Below, one piece after another: positions 19,618-29,543 of a DNA stretch of 64,000 nt. The DNA is from Rhynchopus euleeides (taxonomy: Eukaryota; Euglenozoa; Diplonemea; Diplonemida; Diplonemidae): positions 2,064,072 through 2,128,071 of the forward strand of contig OY723292.1 of assembly GCA_963210315.1 (NCBI GenBank), in the 5' to 3' direction. The notes below the pieces were generated by a model that searched no databases, was not told the DNA's origin, and saw only the letters and a list, made by a program, of their open reading frames with translations. Made by a program: the position numbers and the translations under genes. How positions within the stretch are numbered: the first letter of the stretch is position 1; each line of letters begins with the position of its first letter.

Positions 19618-20096
19618 AAATTTCGGGTTTTTCCGGCTTTTTTTCGGGTCTGGGGCCGTGGTAAGGCCAGGGTTTGTAGGGGGAGATGCAGGTGTGGCTC
19701 TATTTTGGGGGTATTTTGGCCGATTTTCGAAATCCTATTTTGGATTTTTTGCACTTTTTTTTTGGGTGCTTTTTTGCACGATTTCTGTGCCTCAGACACA
19801 GATTTTGGTGTGAGTTTTGCGCTATTTTGATTCACTCGGCCTCACCGATGCATACGATTCGAAAAAATGGCGAAAAAATCGCTATCAACAACGGTGAACG
19901 AATGGAGGTAGATGGGGAAGTGGAAGGACACAGCACGCCCTCCCACTGCTCGCCACCTGTACACTACCTCTCTGTTCAAGGCGGTCAGTGCCTCTTGATG
20001 CTGCACACAAATCACTGTACATCCCAGGGCGCCTTCCTTGTGAGAATAGCGGAACCTCTGCGTTGCAGTTTGGTGGTTGAGGCCGGCGGTGGTGAC

Positions 20097-20300
20097 TCAC
20101 TTTGGTGACTGTGCTTCCTTCCCCCTGAGCTCGACCAGATCCAGGTCGACCTGGTGCTGTGTGGCTCCGGTGTGGTATCTCTTTGCTTCCTCGCACACAT
20201 ACACGTGGTTCCTCGCCACGGATGCCCACCAAGTGAACCCGAAACATATCACGGGCCCCGACGACCCTTTCGAGATGTCATAGCCGCAAGCCCGCAAACC
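20097..20300 (-). pseudogene. Possible gene remnant next to the dispersed repeat
   Basis: On the minus strand a frame reads GYDISKGSSGPVICFGF and on to VDLDLVELRGKEAQSPK before a stop. Its composition is protein-like, but it runs without a start into the dispersed repeat at 20424. No family is recognised. It may be a fragment captured beside the repeat, or chance. Confidence 0.2.
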
Positions 20301-20423
20301 CGATCGCATTCGCAAGGTGTTCGTCTCTGAGAGATTAGGCTCGGCCCAGCCTCCCGCGAGGTGTGAACCGATATGCCCAGCCCCGTACGCGCAAGCTTGG
20401 CTCCAAGACCAGGCACAAGCCAC

Positions 20424-20487
20424 AGGGGGGTCTGGGGGGCGGAGCCCCCCAGCCGCCGGAGGCCACGGTAGCGAACGTCTGTTGGCC
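20424..20487 (-). repeat. GC-hairpin module, copy 1
   Basis: One of seven copies of a roughly 60-bp module: ACAGAYGTTCRCTACCGTGG, CCTCCGGCGGCTGGGGGG, CTCCG, CCCCCCAG and ACCCCC. CTGGGGGG and CCCCCCAG form the stem. The other copies are at 20547-20610 (-), 41651-41710, 42802-42863, 54647-54708, 60831-60890 and 61000-61060 (+). Confidence 0.85.
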
Positions 20488-20546
20488 TGGCTCCATAGTC
20501 GCATACGCTCAAGTACAACACAACTGACAGATAGCACATGTCGCAT

Positions 20547-20610
20547 GGGGGGGTCTGGGGGGTTCCGCCCCCCAGCCGCCGGAGGCCACGGTAGTGAACA
20601 TCTGTTGGTT
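20547..20610 (-). repeat. GC-hairpin module, copy 2
   Basis: Second member of the pair. Its loop has a TTCCG variant next to the same stem. It is followed on the minus strand by CATGCGACATGTGCTATCTG, which also follows the 986-bp insertion at 42.74 kb. Confidence 0.85.
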
Positions 20611-21059
20611 TGAGCTCGAGAGCAAGCCTCTCACACCACCGCCCTCCGACCCCCCTCTCCACCCCCAGGTGCAAATTTTTTTTGCATCCGGAAAATGTGT
20701 TCTTTTGACTGTTTGAGCACATCCAAGACCGGGAACATAAAAATTTTCGGCCAATACCAAGTAGGGTCACTATAAAATCCAAAGGAAAAAAGTGCAAAAA
20801 AATAGTGCAAAAAAATATTTTTTCCCCAAATTCCTATTTTCATTCCGTGAAATAGATACACGCCTGGGGAGATGCTCGCATTTTTTTTTTGGGGGGTAGC
20901 AAAATGGGTCGTTTTTGGACATCTGAGCCCACTACGAGGGGTCCCGGAGCCCGGAAACGCTGTTGTAGGGGCTCAAACGGGGAAGCAGTCGCAACAAACA
21001 ACAGGCCACTACGGAGACCTCGGCCGATGCTCACAGACAAAAGTGGCCCGATCTCCCCC

Positions 21060-22856
21060 ACCACAATAGTGGCCTTGCCCGATCTCCCCCGATCTCCCCC
21101 GACACATGAGTGTGGTTGCCCGATCTCCCCCGATCTCCCCCGACACATTAGTGGGGTTGCCCGATCTCCCCCGATCTCCCCCAACACATTAGTGGGGTTG
21201 CCCGATCTCCCCCGATCTCCCCCGACACATGAGTGGGGTTGCCCGATCTCCCCCGATCTCCCCCGACACATGAGTGTGGTTGCCCGATCTCCCCCGATCT
21301 CCCCCGACACATGAGTGTGGTTGCCCGATCTCCCCCGATCTCCCCCGACACATTAGTGGGGTTGCCCGATCTCCCCCGATCTCCCCCGACACATGAGTGG
21401 GGTTGCCCGATCTCCCCCGATCTCCCCCGACACATGAGTGGGGTTGCCCGATCTCCCCCGATCTCCCCCAACACATTAGTGTGGTTGCCCGATCTCCCCC
21501 GATCTCCCCCAACACATGAGTGTGGTTGCCCGATCTCCCCCGATCTCCCCCGACACATGAGTGTGGTTGCCCGATCTCCCCCGATCTCCCCCGACACATT
21601 AGTGGGGTTGCCCGATCTCCCCCGATCTCCCCCGACACATTAGTGGGGTTGCCCGATCTCCCCCGATCTCCCCCGACACATGAGTGGGGTTGCCCGATCT
21701 CCCCCGATCTCCCCCGACACATGAGTGTGGTTGCCCGATCTCCCCCGATCTCCCCCGACACATGAGTGTGGTTGCCCGATCTCCCCCGATCTCCCCCGAC
21801 ACATTAGTGGGGTTGCCCGATCTCCCCCGATCTCCCCCAACACATTAGTGGGGTTGCCCGATCTCCCCCGATCTCCCCCGACACATGAGTGGGGTTGCCC
21901 GATCTCCCCCGATCTCCCCCGACACATGAGTGGGGTTGCCCGATCTCCCCCGATCTCCCCCAACACATTAGTGTGGTTGCCCGATCTCCCCCGATCTCCC
22001 CCAACACATGAGTGTGGTTGCCCGATCTCCCCCGATCTCCCCCGACACATGAGTGTGGTTGCCCGATCTCCCCCGATCTCCCCCGAGACATTAGTGTGGT
22101 TGCCCGATCTCCCCCGATCTCCCCCACCACATTAGTGGGGTTGCCCGATCTCCCCCGATCTCCCCCGACACATGAGTGGGGTTGCCCGATCTCCCCCGAT
22201 CTCCCCCAACACATTAGTGTGGTTGCCCGATCTCCCCCGATCTCCCCCGACACGTGTGTGGGGTTGCCCGATCTCCCCCGATCTCCCCCAACACATTAGT
22301 GTGGTTGCCCGATCTCCCCCGATCTCCCCCGACACGTGTGTGGGGTTGCCCGATCTCCCCCGATCTCCCCCGACACATGAGTGGGGTTGCCCGATCTCCC
22401 CCAACACATTAGTGTGGTTGCCCGATCTCCCCCGATCTCCCCCACCACATTAGTGGGGTTGCCCGATCTCCCCCGATCTCCCCCAACACATTAGTGTGGT
22501 TGCCCGATCTCCCCCGATCTCCCCCGACACATGAGTGGGGCTGCCCGATCTCCCCCGATCTCCCCCAACACATTAGTGGGGTTGCCCGATCTCCCCCGAT
22601 CTCCCCCAACACATTAGTGGGGTTGCCCGATCTCCCCCGATCTCCCCCACCACATTAGTGGGGTTGCCCGATCTCCCCCGATCTCCCCCGACACATTAGT
22701 GTGGTTGCCCGATCTCCCCCGATCTCCCCCGACACATGAGTGGGGCTGCCCGATCTCCCCCGATCTCCCCCACCACATTAGTGTGGTTGCCCGATCTCCC
22801 CCGATCTCCCCCAACACATTAGTGGGGTTGCCCGATCTCCCCCGATCTCCCCTACG
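21060..22856. repeat. 41-bp satellite, array 1 (CCCGATCTCCCCC)
   Basis: About 43 head-to-tail units of 41 bp made of GTTGCCCGATCTCCCCC, GATCTCCCCC and GACACATGAGTGGG. Variants are ATTAGTG for ATGAGTG, CAACAC or CACCAC for GACAC, and some units with one GATCTCCCCC. Because 41 is not a multiple of three, all frames read as 41-residue protein repeats; these are artefacts, not genes. The array stops at the left end of the YR retrotransposon. Confidence 0.95.
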
Positions 22857-23058
22857 AACGACTTTAGTCGAGTGGCTTCGCCACGGTAAGGGAGATTTAG
22901 AATAGGGAGGAGCAGCGCGCGCGAGGTTTCTGTTGCTGTTTGCTTGCTGTTTTTGCTGTGTTGTTTCTCATCACTGTTGCTGCATAGTGCAGTTTCCGCC
23001 ACGTGCGTTGCACGGTTGGACGGGGGCGCGACCACCACCACCCTTCATCAGGAAATCG

Positions 23059-23093
23059 GGTTGTGTGTGCGTTGGTGCTCGGCCCCTCTCGCC
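23059..23093 (+). repeat. Internal direct repeat of YR element 1, left copy
   Basis: Identical to 27065-27099 (contains GCGTTGGTGCTCGGCCCC). In PAT/Ngaro-type elements such split repeats allow a circular intermediate that the recombinase integrates; that role here is inference. Confidence 0.8.
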
Positions 23094-23121
23094 TTTTAAA
23101 CACCCGCACACACACACAACA

Positions 23122-24168
23122 ATGACAGAGTGCAAGACTCTGGCCGAGCTGGAGGCGCACCTGGAGGGGGGGAAAGGGCAGTCGTACGACTGGTCCCCCC
23201 CGACCGCGCAGCTCGCGGCGGTGAACGTCGACGTGGTGCAGGCGGGCCTCGTCCGGCAGAAGGTGCCGTACCCCGCCCTCCTCGGCACCCTGAGGAGCTT
23301 GCTCGCGGAGGCTGCGACGAAGAACATCGCGCAGGACCGCATCCTCCCGTCGGCCCTGGACGCGCTCGTCCAGGGGGTCGGCGACTGGTCGGGGATCGCG
23401 CTGGTGAGGCTGCTGGCGACGGTGCAGCTGTGCACGGGGCGGCTGGGGCAGGCGGAGTCGGTGGCGCGCCTCCGCGGGGAGTCCACGGCCCCGGTGGCCT
23501 CCTCCTCGGTGGCCCCCCAGCAGCCGGCGGCGGGTGGGGGCATGGGCGAGGTGATCGCCCTGATGCACCAGCAGCAACGCCAGAGCATGAAGTTGCTCGA
23601 GGCGATGGTGCGCAAGGTGGGCCGCCGCCAGGGGGACAGCGACAGCGAGGGGGAGGGGGAGGCGGAGGCGCCGCAGCGCGCGGTGGGGGCGGAGGGGGTG
23701 GTGCGGTGCCCGGGGGAGTGGCGACGCTTCGTCGACGCCCGGAGCTCGCACGCGGACGAGCTCGTCCGGTCGCTGCGCGACAGGCTGCCGAGGCGTGAGG
23801 GGGTGGCGCGCGACGGGGCGGAGCTGGCGGTGGAGGCCATCGCGCTGGTCCTCCGGGGGAGCCCGGAGGAGTCGGTCCTCACGAAGCTCGAGGACGCCCT
23901 CAGCTATTTCGCGTGGCTGGGGGAGGGGGGTGAGGCGGCCGCCAGGGCGCACCGGCAGCGGCTGGTCCTCCAGGACCACATCCCCCCCGAGCGGCGAGCG
24001 GCGGAGGCGGCGGCGCGGTCGGCGGCCCGGCAGGGGCCAAAAAACGGCGGGGCCGGGGGCGGTGGCGGTGGGGGTTGGCGCCCGGGGGGGGCGGCCAGCA
24101 AGCCGACCGGGTCGTACGGCGGGGGGGGCGGCCCGCCAACCACGCGCCGCCTGTTCGGCCGCCGCTGA
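23122..24168 (+). CDS. Gag-like protein of YR element 1
   Basis: 348 residues from the ATG at 23122 (MTECKTLAELE); the frame is open upstream from 22933. The protein is Ala/Glu/Arg-rich and helical, with a Gly-rich C-terminal tail (about 295-348) that may bind nucleic acid. There is no zinc knuckle. Its TGA stop (24166-24168) is followed by C, and the same frame then stays open through the whole recombinase, so readthrough would give a gag-YR fusion. The gag assignment rests on position and composition. Confidence 0.65.
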   Translation: MTECKTLAELEAHLEGGKGQSYDWSPPTAQLAAVNVDVVQAGLVRQKVPYPALLGTLRSLLAEAATKNIAQDRILPSALDALVQGVGDWSGIALVRLLATVQLCTGRLGQAESVARLRGESTAPVASSSVAPQQPAAGGGMGEVIALMHQQQRQSMKLLEAMVRKVGRRQGDSDSEGEGEAEAPQRAVGAEGVVRCPGEWRRFVDARSSHADELVRSLRDRLPRREGVARDGAELAVEAIALVLRGSPEESVLTKLEDALSYFAWLGEGGEAAARAHRQRLVLQDHIPPERRAAEAAARSAARQGPKNGGAGGGGGGGWRPGGAASKPTGSYGGGGGPPTTRRLFGRR

Positions 24169-25371
24169 CCGGAGGAGGAGCAGGCGCGGGGGGCCCAACC
24201 GCGTCTGCGAGCCGATGGGGGTGTGTCCCGACCGCCCTCCCCGCCAAGGCAAGGGTACATGTGGCGGGGCCCTGGCCAGCGAAGGCGCGCGTCCTCGCCC
24301 AGACCGCGGCCGGCGGAGCCAGCGAGCGAGGTTGGGGGCGTGCCGGGGGAATTGGGTGCGCCGGTGCGGGGGGTGCCGGAGCGTGCGGATGCGGGGCCGG
24401 ATGCGGCGGGGCCCGGGTTGACGCGCGCGCGACGTGTGGAGTTGGAGGACGAGCTGTTCCGGGAGCGGGACGGAAAGCAGCTGGGGCGGGCCCTGGCCGA
24501 GAGCGTGCAGTGGGACCAGCTGCACACCTTCGCGGTGGGGGTCCGCGGTGCGACGGAACGCGACTGGCTGCGGCGGGCGTACGCGGCGGTGGAGGCGGAG
24601 CACCCGGGCGCGCCAGCGGACGAGCTGGTGCTGCGTTTCGCGTGGGGAAAGCTGCGGGGGGGCGCGGCGCCGGGGACGGTCCGCGACTACGTGGGTCGTC
24701 TGCTGCGGGCGCTGCAAGCGGATGGGGTGCGGGGTTTGCGGACGGCGCGGGTGTTGGGTGTGCAGAAGGCGCTGACGCGCTTTACGGTCATGCTGAGGCC
24801 GAGGCAGGCCCCCCCGGTGGACACGCCCGTCGTGCTGCGGACGGTGCGCTCGCTGCAGGAGGCGGGGCACGAGGGCGAGGCGGCGTGCGTGGCGCTGACG
24901 TGGGTGACGCGTGCCAGGCTGGCGGACGTCCGCTACACCGTGGTGGCGGACGTGGCGGAGGTGCTGACGGACGACGGAACGGGCCTGGAGGTGTCCATGC
25001 GGGAGAAGCAGGCTTTGGCGTGGCGGCCGGTGGTCTGGGTGCCGCCGGGGCCGCTGACAGAAGTGGTGCGGGGTTGGTTGCGGATGAGGCGCCAGGCGGG
25101 GGCGCGGGAGTTGTTCTGCGCGACGGAGGGCGAGTACGCCGGGCTGCGCAGGAGGGTGCGTGCGGCGTTGCCGGAGGGGTCGTGGACGCACAGTCTGCGG
25201 CGGGGGTCGGCGCAGGTGTGCGAGGAGGACGGCGCATCGTTGGAGGAGCTGCGCGACCTGCTGCGCCACGCGTCGTCGAAGACAACCCTCCGCTACCTGC
25301 AGTCGACGTCGACGGCGCAGCGGAAGCGGGAGGCCCGTCTGACGGACGGGCTGCAGCACGCTTATTACTGA
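24169..25371 (+). CDS. Tyrosine recombinase (YR integrase) of element 1
   Basis: The frame opens directly after the gag TGA in the same phase; the first ATG is at 24259 (MWRGPGQ). The C-terminal half has the tyrosine recombinase signature: Arg in ARLADV (24916), HSLRR (His 25189, Arg 25198), LLRHASS (His 25267) and the nucleophile Tyr in LRYLQ (25294). The N-terminal part is a plausible core-binding domain (DELVLRFAWGKL, TVRDYVGRLLRAL). It would integrate circular cDNA by site-specific recombination. It lies upstream of RT, not downstream as in DIRS1 and Ngaro. The stop is TGA. Confidence 0.9.
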   Translation, partial: PEEEQARGAQPRLRADGGVSRPPSPPRQGYMWRGPGQRRRASSPRPRPAEPASEVGGVPGELGAPVRGVPERADAGPDAAGPGLTRARRVELEDELFRERDGKQLGRALAESVQWDQLHTFAVGVRGATERDWLRRAYAAVEAEHPGAPADELVLRFAWGKLRGGAAPGTVRDYVGRLLRALQADGVRGLRTARVLGVQKALTRFTVMLRPRQAPPVDTPVVLRTVRSLQEAGHEGEAACVALTWVTRARLADVRYTVVADVAEVLTDDGTGLEVSMREKQALAWRPVVWVPPGPLTEVVRGWLRMRRQAGARELFCATEGEYAGLRRRVRAALPEGSWTHSLRRGSAQVCEEDGASLEELRDLLRHASSKTTLRYLQSTSTAQRKREARLTDGLQHAYY

Positions 25372-27041
25372 GCGTGGTGTTCGGTTCGGGTGCTGCGGCG
25401 TACGAGCCGGAGGTGTCCGGTGGCGGGGGCTCCGCGGAGCCGGATGTGTCGCGGGTGCTGGAGGAGATGGCGGGTGTGCGGGAGCCCGGTAGGGGCGAGG
25501 GGGTCGAGCTGGACAGGTTCCCGGTGGGGATCCTCGACTTCGACGTTTTGGAACGGTACGCGCCGGAGCGCCGGGGCCTGTTCGCGGTGTGTCGGAGCGT
25601 GGACGCTTTCCGGGCGGAGCTGTTTGCCGACCCGGTGTTGCCGGGGAAGCCGTCCCGTGTCGGGGATGAGGTGGTGCGGGCGGCGGTGGACGCCGGGGTG
25701 CTGCGGAGGAAGCGGCGAGCGGAGGGTCTGCGGGGTGTGGTGCCCATCTGGACGCTGCCGAAGCCGTCGGGGAAGGCGAGGCTGATCGCCGACTGCCGGC
25801 CGGTGAACTGCTGTATGACCCGGCCGCCGCCGTTCACGCTGCCGTCGCCGCGTGAGTTGGACGCCTTGCTGCTGGGGGGTGACGCGACGCGTGCGGTCGT
25901 GGTGGACTTCCGGGGGTTCTTCTGGCAGTTCCCCCTTGACCCGGGGGTTGGCGAGTTCTTCTCGGTGCGGCAGGGCGGCGGGGCTTTCGCGTTCACGCGG
26001 ATGCCTATGGGGTGGTCGTGGGCGCCGGCGGTGGCGCAGGCGGCGGCGGAGGCGGTGTTGGGGGATCTGCGCGGCGTGTCGGGTGCCGCGTGGATCGACG
26101 ACGTGGTCGTGCTGGGGCGGGGTGTCGGCGAGACGTTGCGGCGGCGCGACTGGTTCGTGCAGCGGGCGGAGGGCGCGGGGGCGGAGCTCCACCCGGATAA
26201 GGGGGAGTGGGAGCCGACTTCGCGGTTCCTGTACGCAGGCCGTGAGTGGGACCTGCGTGCGCGGGGGCGCCGCCTCCCGTTGGAGTGGCGTTTGCGGGTG
26301 CGCGCCGAGATTGCGGCGGTGTGTGGCGCGTCGAGCGTTGGGCTGCGGAGGATGTGGCGCGTAGTGGGTGCGCTGGTGTGGGCGTTTTTCGCGTTGGGAG
26401 ATCGGCTGTGCGACGTGCCAGACCTGATGGATTGGGTGCGGACGCAGGGTAGCCGGGTGGCTGAGGGTTTGTGCGATTGGGAGTCGGCGGTGGCCGTGCC
26501 GGGCGCGGTGCGGCGGGATTTGAAATGGGCGGCGGCGGTGCGGTTGGCGACGGATGTGTTTCGAGCACCACGGCCGGTTGTCGGGGCGGAGTCGCTGTTC
26601 GACGCGGTGGTGTACACTGATGCGAGCGACGGAGGATGGGGTTGGGTGGTCCAGCTGCGGGCGCAGTGGGGTGCGCATCGGCGCTGGGGCGTATGGGGGC
26701 GGCCTGAGGGCATTTTCCTGTTGGAGATGCGCGCGATGGCTTGGGGCGTGGCGGCCGCGGTATCACGCGGCGCCCGGCGTATTCTGGTTGTTGGGGACAA
26801 CGCCGCCGTCACGGCGGTGTTGGGCAAAGGGCACTGCGCTCTTCGGGTTGGGAATGGGGTCCTGCGGCGGTTGTTCGACCGCTTGGACGGGGTTGGTGCA
26901 TGTGTGTTCAGTGTGTGGATGTCGACGGATCGGATGCCCGCGGACGAGCTGTCTCGCCGTCTGTGCCGCGGGTCCGACAGAACTCCGTATGTGACGGAGG
27001 GGGTCGACGTGCGGCCTGGTGGGTTTGCGTGGGTGGGCTGA
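25365..27041 (+). CDS. Reverse transcriptase-RNase H of YR element 1
   Basis: Pol is in the -1 frame relative to YR and is open from 24075, overlapping all of YR; recognisable protein begins near 25365. RT motifs: LPKPSGKARLIADCR, motif A VVDFRGFFWQFPL (Asp 25905), motif B MPMGWSWAP, motif C WIDDVVVLG (Asp 26097 and 26100). RNase H: YTDASDGG (26619), LEMRAMAWG (Glu 26724), VGDNAAV (26796) and PADELSRR (26943), all four acidic residues kept. No methylase domain and no protease were seen. Expression probably needs a frameshift near the end of YR (inference). It looks functional. Confidence 0.88.
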   Translation, partial: LLSVVFGSGAAAYEPEVSGGGGSAEPDVSRVLEEMAGVREPGRGEGVELDRFPVGILDFDVLERYAPERRGLFAVCRSVDAFRAELFADPVLPGKPSRVGDEVVRAAVDAGVLRRKRRAEGLRGVVPIWTLPKPSGKARLIADCRPVNCCMTRPPPFTLPSPRELDALLLGGDATRAVVVDFRGFFWQFPLDPGVGEFFSVRQGGGAFAFTRMPMGWSWAPAVAQAAAEAVLGDLRGVSGAAWIDDVVVLGRGVGETLRRRDWFVQRAEGAGAELHPDKGEWEPTSRFLYAGREWDLRARGRRLPLEWRLRVRAEIAAVCGASSVGLRRMWRVVGALVWAFFALGDRLCDVPDLMDWVRTQGSRVAEGLCDWESAVAVPGAVRRDLKWAAAVRLATDVFRAPRPVVGAESLFDAVVYTDASDGGWGWVVQLRAQWGAHRRWGVWGRPEGIFLLEMRAMAWGVAAAVSRGARRILVVGDNAAVTAVLGKGHCALRVGNGVLRRLFDRLDGVGACVFSVWMSTDRMPADELSRRLCRGSDRTPYVTEGVDVRPGGFAWVG

Positions 27042-27064
27042 GCGGCGCGGAAACTGCGACCCTT

Positions 27065-27099
27065 GGGTTGTGTGTGCGTTGGTGCTCGGCCCCTCTCGC
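27065..27099 (+). repeat. Internal direct repeat of YR element 1, right copy
   Basis: Exact copy of 23059-23093, 24 bases after the pol stop. Confidence 0.8.
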
Positions 27100-27219
27100 A
27101 GATCTTGACTAGGCAGGCTGTCCCCCCTCCTCTCTCCGGCCCTCTGGGCAAATTATTGCTTTGTTGTGTTTCTCGCGTCGCGCGAAGATACTTGCTCCGC
27201 ACTATTCACTAAATCTCCC

Positions 27220-29178
27220 GACACATGAGTGGGGTTGCCCGATCTCCCCCGATCTCCCCCGACACATGAGTGTGGTTGCCCGATCTCCCCCGATCTCCCC
27301 CGACACATTAGTGGGCTTGCCCGATCTCCCCCAACACATTAGTGGGGTTGCCCGATCTCCCCCGATCTCCCCCGACACATGAGTGGGGTTGCCCGATCTC
27401 CCCCGATCTCCCCCGACACATGAGTGGGGTTGCCCGATCTCCCCCGATCTCCCCCAACACATTAGTGTGGTTGCCCGATCTCCCCCGATCTCCCCCGACA
27501 CATGAGTGGGGTTGCCCGATCTCCCCCGATCTCCCCCAACACATGAGTGTGGTTGCCCGATATCCCCCGATCTCCCCCGACACATGAGTGGGGTTGCCCG
27601 ATCTCCCCCGATCTCCCCCGACACATGAGTGGGGTTGCCCGATCTCCCCCGATCTCCCCCGACACATGAGTGGGGTTGCCCGATCTCCCCCGATCTCCCC
27701 CAACACATGAGTGTGGTTGCCCGATATCCCCCGATCTCCCCCGACACATGAGTGTGGTTGCCCGATCTCCCCCGATCTCCCCCGACACATTAGTGTGGTT
27801 GCCCGATCTCCCCCGATCTCCCCCACCACATTAGTGGGGTTGCCCGATCTCCCCCGATCTCCCCCGACACATGAGTGGGGTTGCCCGATCTCCCCCGATC
27901 TCCCCCAACACATTAGTGTGGTTGCCCGATCTCCCCCGATCTCCCCCGACACGTGAGTGGGGTTGCCCGATCTCCCCCGATCTCCCCCGACACATGAGTG
28001 GGGTTGCCCGATCTCCCCCGATCTCCCCCAACACATTAGTGTGGTTGCCCGATCTCCCCCGACACATGAGTGGGGCTGCCCGATCTCCCCCGATCTCCCC
28101 CACCACATTAGTGGGGTTGCCCGATCTCCCCCGATCTCCCCCACCACATTAGTGGGGTTGCCCGATCTCCCCCGATCTCCCCCGACACATGAGTGGGGTT
28201 GCCCGATCTCCCCCGATCTCCCCCAACACATTAGTGTGGTTGCCCGATCTCCCCCGATCTCCCCCGACACGTGAGTGGGGTTGCCCGATCTCCCCCGATC
28301 TCCCCCGACACATGAGTGGGGTTGCCCGATCTCCCCCGATCTCCCCCAACACATTAGTGTGGTTGCCCGATCTCCCCCGATCTCCCCCGACACGTGAGTG
28401 GGGTTGCCCGATCTCCCCCGATCTCCCCCGACACATGAGTGGGGTTGCCCGATCTCCCCCGATCTCCCCCAACACATTAGTGTGGTTGCCCGATCTCCCC
28501 CGATCTCCCCCACCACATTAGTGGGGTTGCCCGATCTCCCCCGATCTCCCCCAACACATTAGTGTGGTTGCCCGATCTCCCCCGATCTCCCCCGACACAT
28601 GAGTGGGGCTGCCCGATCTCCCCCGATCTCCCCCGACACATGAGTGGGGTTGCCCGATCTCCCCCGATCTCCCCCAACACATTAGTGTGGTTGCCCGATC
28701 TCCCCCGATCTCCCCCGACACGTGAGTGGGGTTGCCCGATCTCCCCCGATCTCCCCCGACACATGAGTGGGGTTGCCCGATCTCCCCCGATCTCCCCCAA
28801 CACATTAGTGTGGTTGCCCGATCTCCCCCGATCTCCCCCGACACGTGAGTGGGGTTGCCCGATCTCCCCCGATCTCCCCCGACACATGAGTGGGGTTGCC
28901 CGATCTCCCCCGATCTCCCCCAACACATTAGTGTGGTTGCCCGATCTCCCCCGATCTCCCCCACCACATTAGTGGGGTTGCCCGATCTCCCCCGATCTCC
29001 CCCAACACATTAGTGTGGTTGCCCGATCTCCCCCGATCTCCCCCGACACATGAGTGGGGCTGCCCGATCTCCCCCGATCTCCCCCACCACATTAGTGGGG
29101 TTGCCCGATCTCCCCCGATCTCCCCCACCACATTAGTGGGGTTGCCCGATCTCCCCCGATCTCCCCCGACACATGAGT
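27220..29178. repeat. 41-bp satellite, array 2
   Basis: About 48 units of the same 41-bp satellite as array 1, starting right at the end of the YR element. A higher-order pattern is visible: blocks with GACACGTGAGTGGGG recur every three units around 27.9-28.9 kb. The long frames on both strands are artefacts. Confidence 0.95.
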
Positions 29179-29543
29179 GTAGAGGAGGGACCCTTTGCCC
29201 GGGCTACTGAAACAAAAATTCTGCGAATTTCGTATTGTGTTTTTTTGACCCACCAACCCCAAAAGTGGTCCCAAAATGACGATCTGCAACTGGCAGCGAC
29301 TGTAACACCCCTAGTACATGCCATTTTTTTCACTGTGAACGGTTTTTTGTCATTTTGGGGTCTGTTTCCCTTAGAAATCGTTGAGACAAGGCCTAAAAAG
29401 CACAAAAAACTGTTCACACCACCCCACAGACTGTTTACAGGCCAGTTGGACCCCCAAAACATGTTTTTTTGGGCTATGGGGTCCATAACAAACCGTTCAT
29501 ACCCAAAAATACGTCGCCCAGAGGGTGTTTTCTGGCCATTCTT
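29179..29543. other. Unique sequence between repeats
   Basis: No gene. It contains GTGAACGGTTTTTTGTC and CAAACCGTTCA words related to the 193-bp repeat that follows. Confidence 0.4.

Larger units (their letters stand above)
20345..20870 (-). repeat. Dispersed composite repeat, uninterrupted copy
   Basis: Read on the minus strand: ATAGATACACGCC-type end, TTTTTTGCACTATTTTTTTGC, CCCTACTTGGTATTGGC, TTCCCGGTCTTGGATGTGC, GGTCGGAGGGCGGTGG, then two GC-hairpin modules (20547-20610 and 20424-20487). The same series flanks the hAT element at 36.64-36.75 and 41.35-41.72 kb, and in this copy CTTGGTAT is present once, making it the empty site for that insertion. Confidence 0.8.
22890..27219 (+). mobile_element. 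Tyrosine-recombinase retrotransposon (DIRS-like), element 1
   Basis: About 4.3 kb of very GC-rich DNA splitting two satellite arrays. Left end GGGAGATTTAG...GAATAGGGAGGAGC (22890-22925) is the imperfect inverse of the right end (27172-27219). A 35-base direct repeat (TTGTGTGTGCGTTGGTGCTC and on) sits at 23059-23093 before gag and at 27065-27099 after pol, like the split repeats of YR retrotransposons. It encodes gag-like, tyrosine recombinase, reverse transcriptase and RNase H proteins, has no DDE integrase, and all its coding frames look intact. Confidence 0.85.

Noticed and set aside
19456-19830. 124-residue Phe-rich frame
   Set aside because: Translation of a TTTTTTCGGG-rich foldback.
24075-25364. 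First 430 residues of the 988-residue pol frame as protein
   Set aside because: Gly/Ala-rich shadow of the recombinase frame; recognisable pol sequence starts near 25365.
22897-27202. Antisense frames of 820 and 804 residues over YR element 1
   Set aside because: Very GC-rich DNA has few stop codons in any frame. The + strand carries recognisable gag-YR-RT-RNase H motifs; the antisense products are Arg/Pro/His-rich with no domains.
21060-29178. Long frames on both strands reading ISPDLPRHMSGVARSPP- or RGRSGEIGQPHSCVGGD-type repeats, up to 402 residues
   Set aside because: They are translations of the 41-bp satellite in several frames at once; there is no selection signature and no start context.
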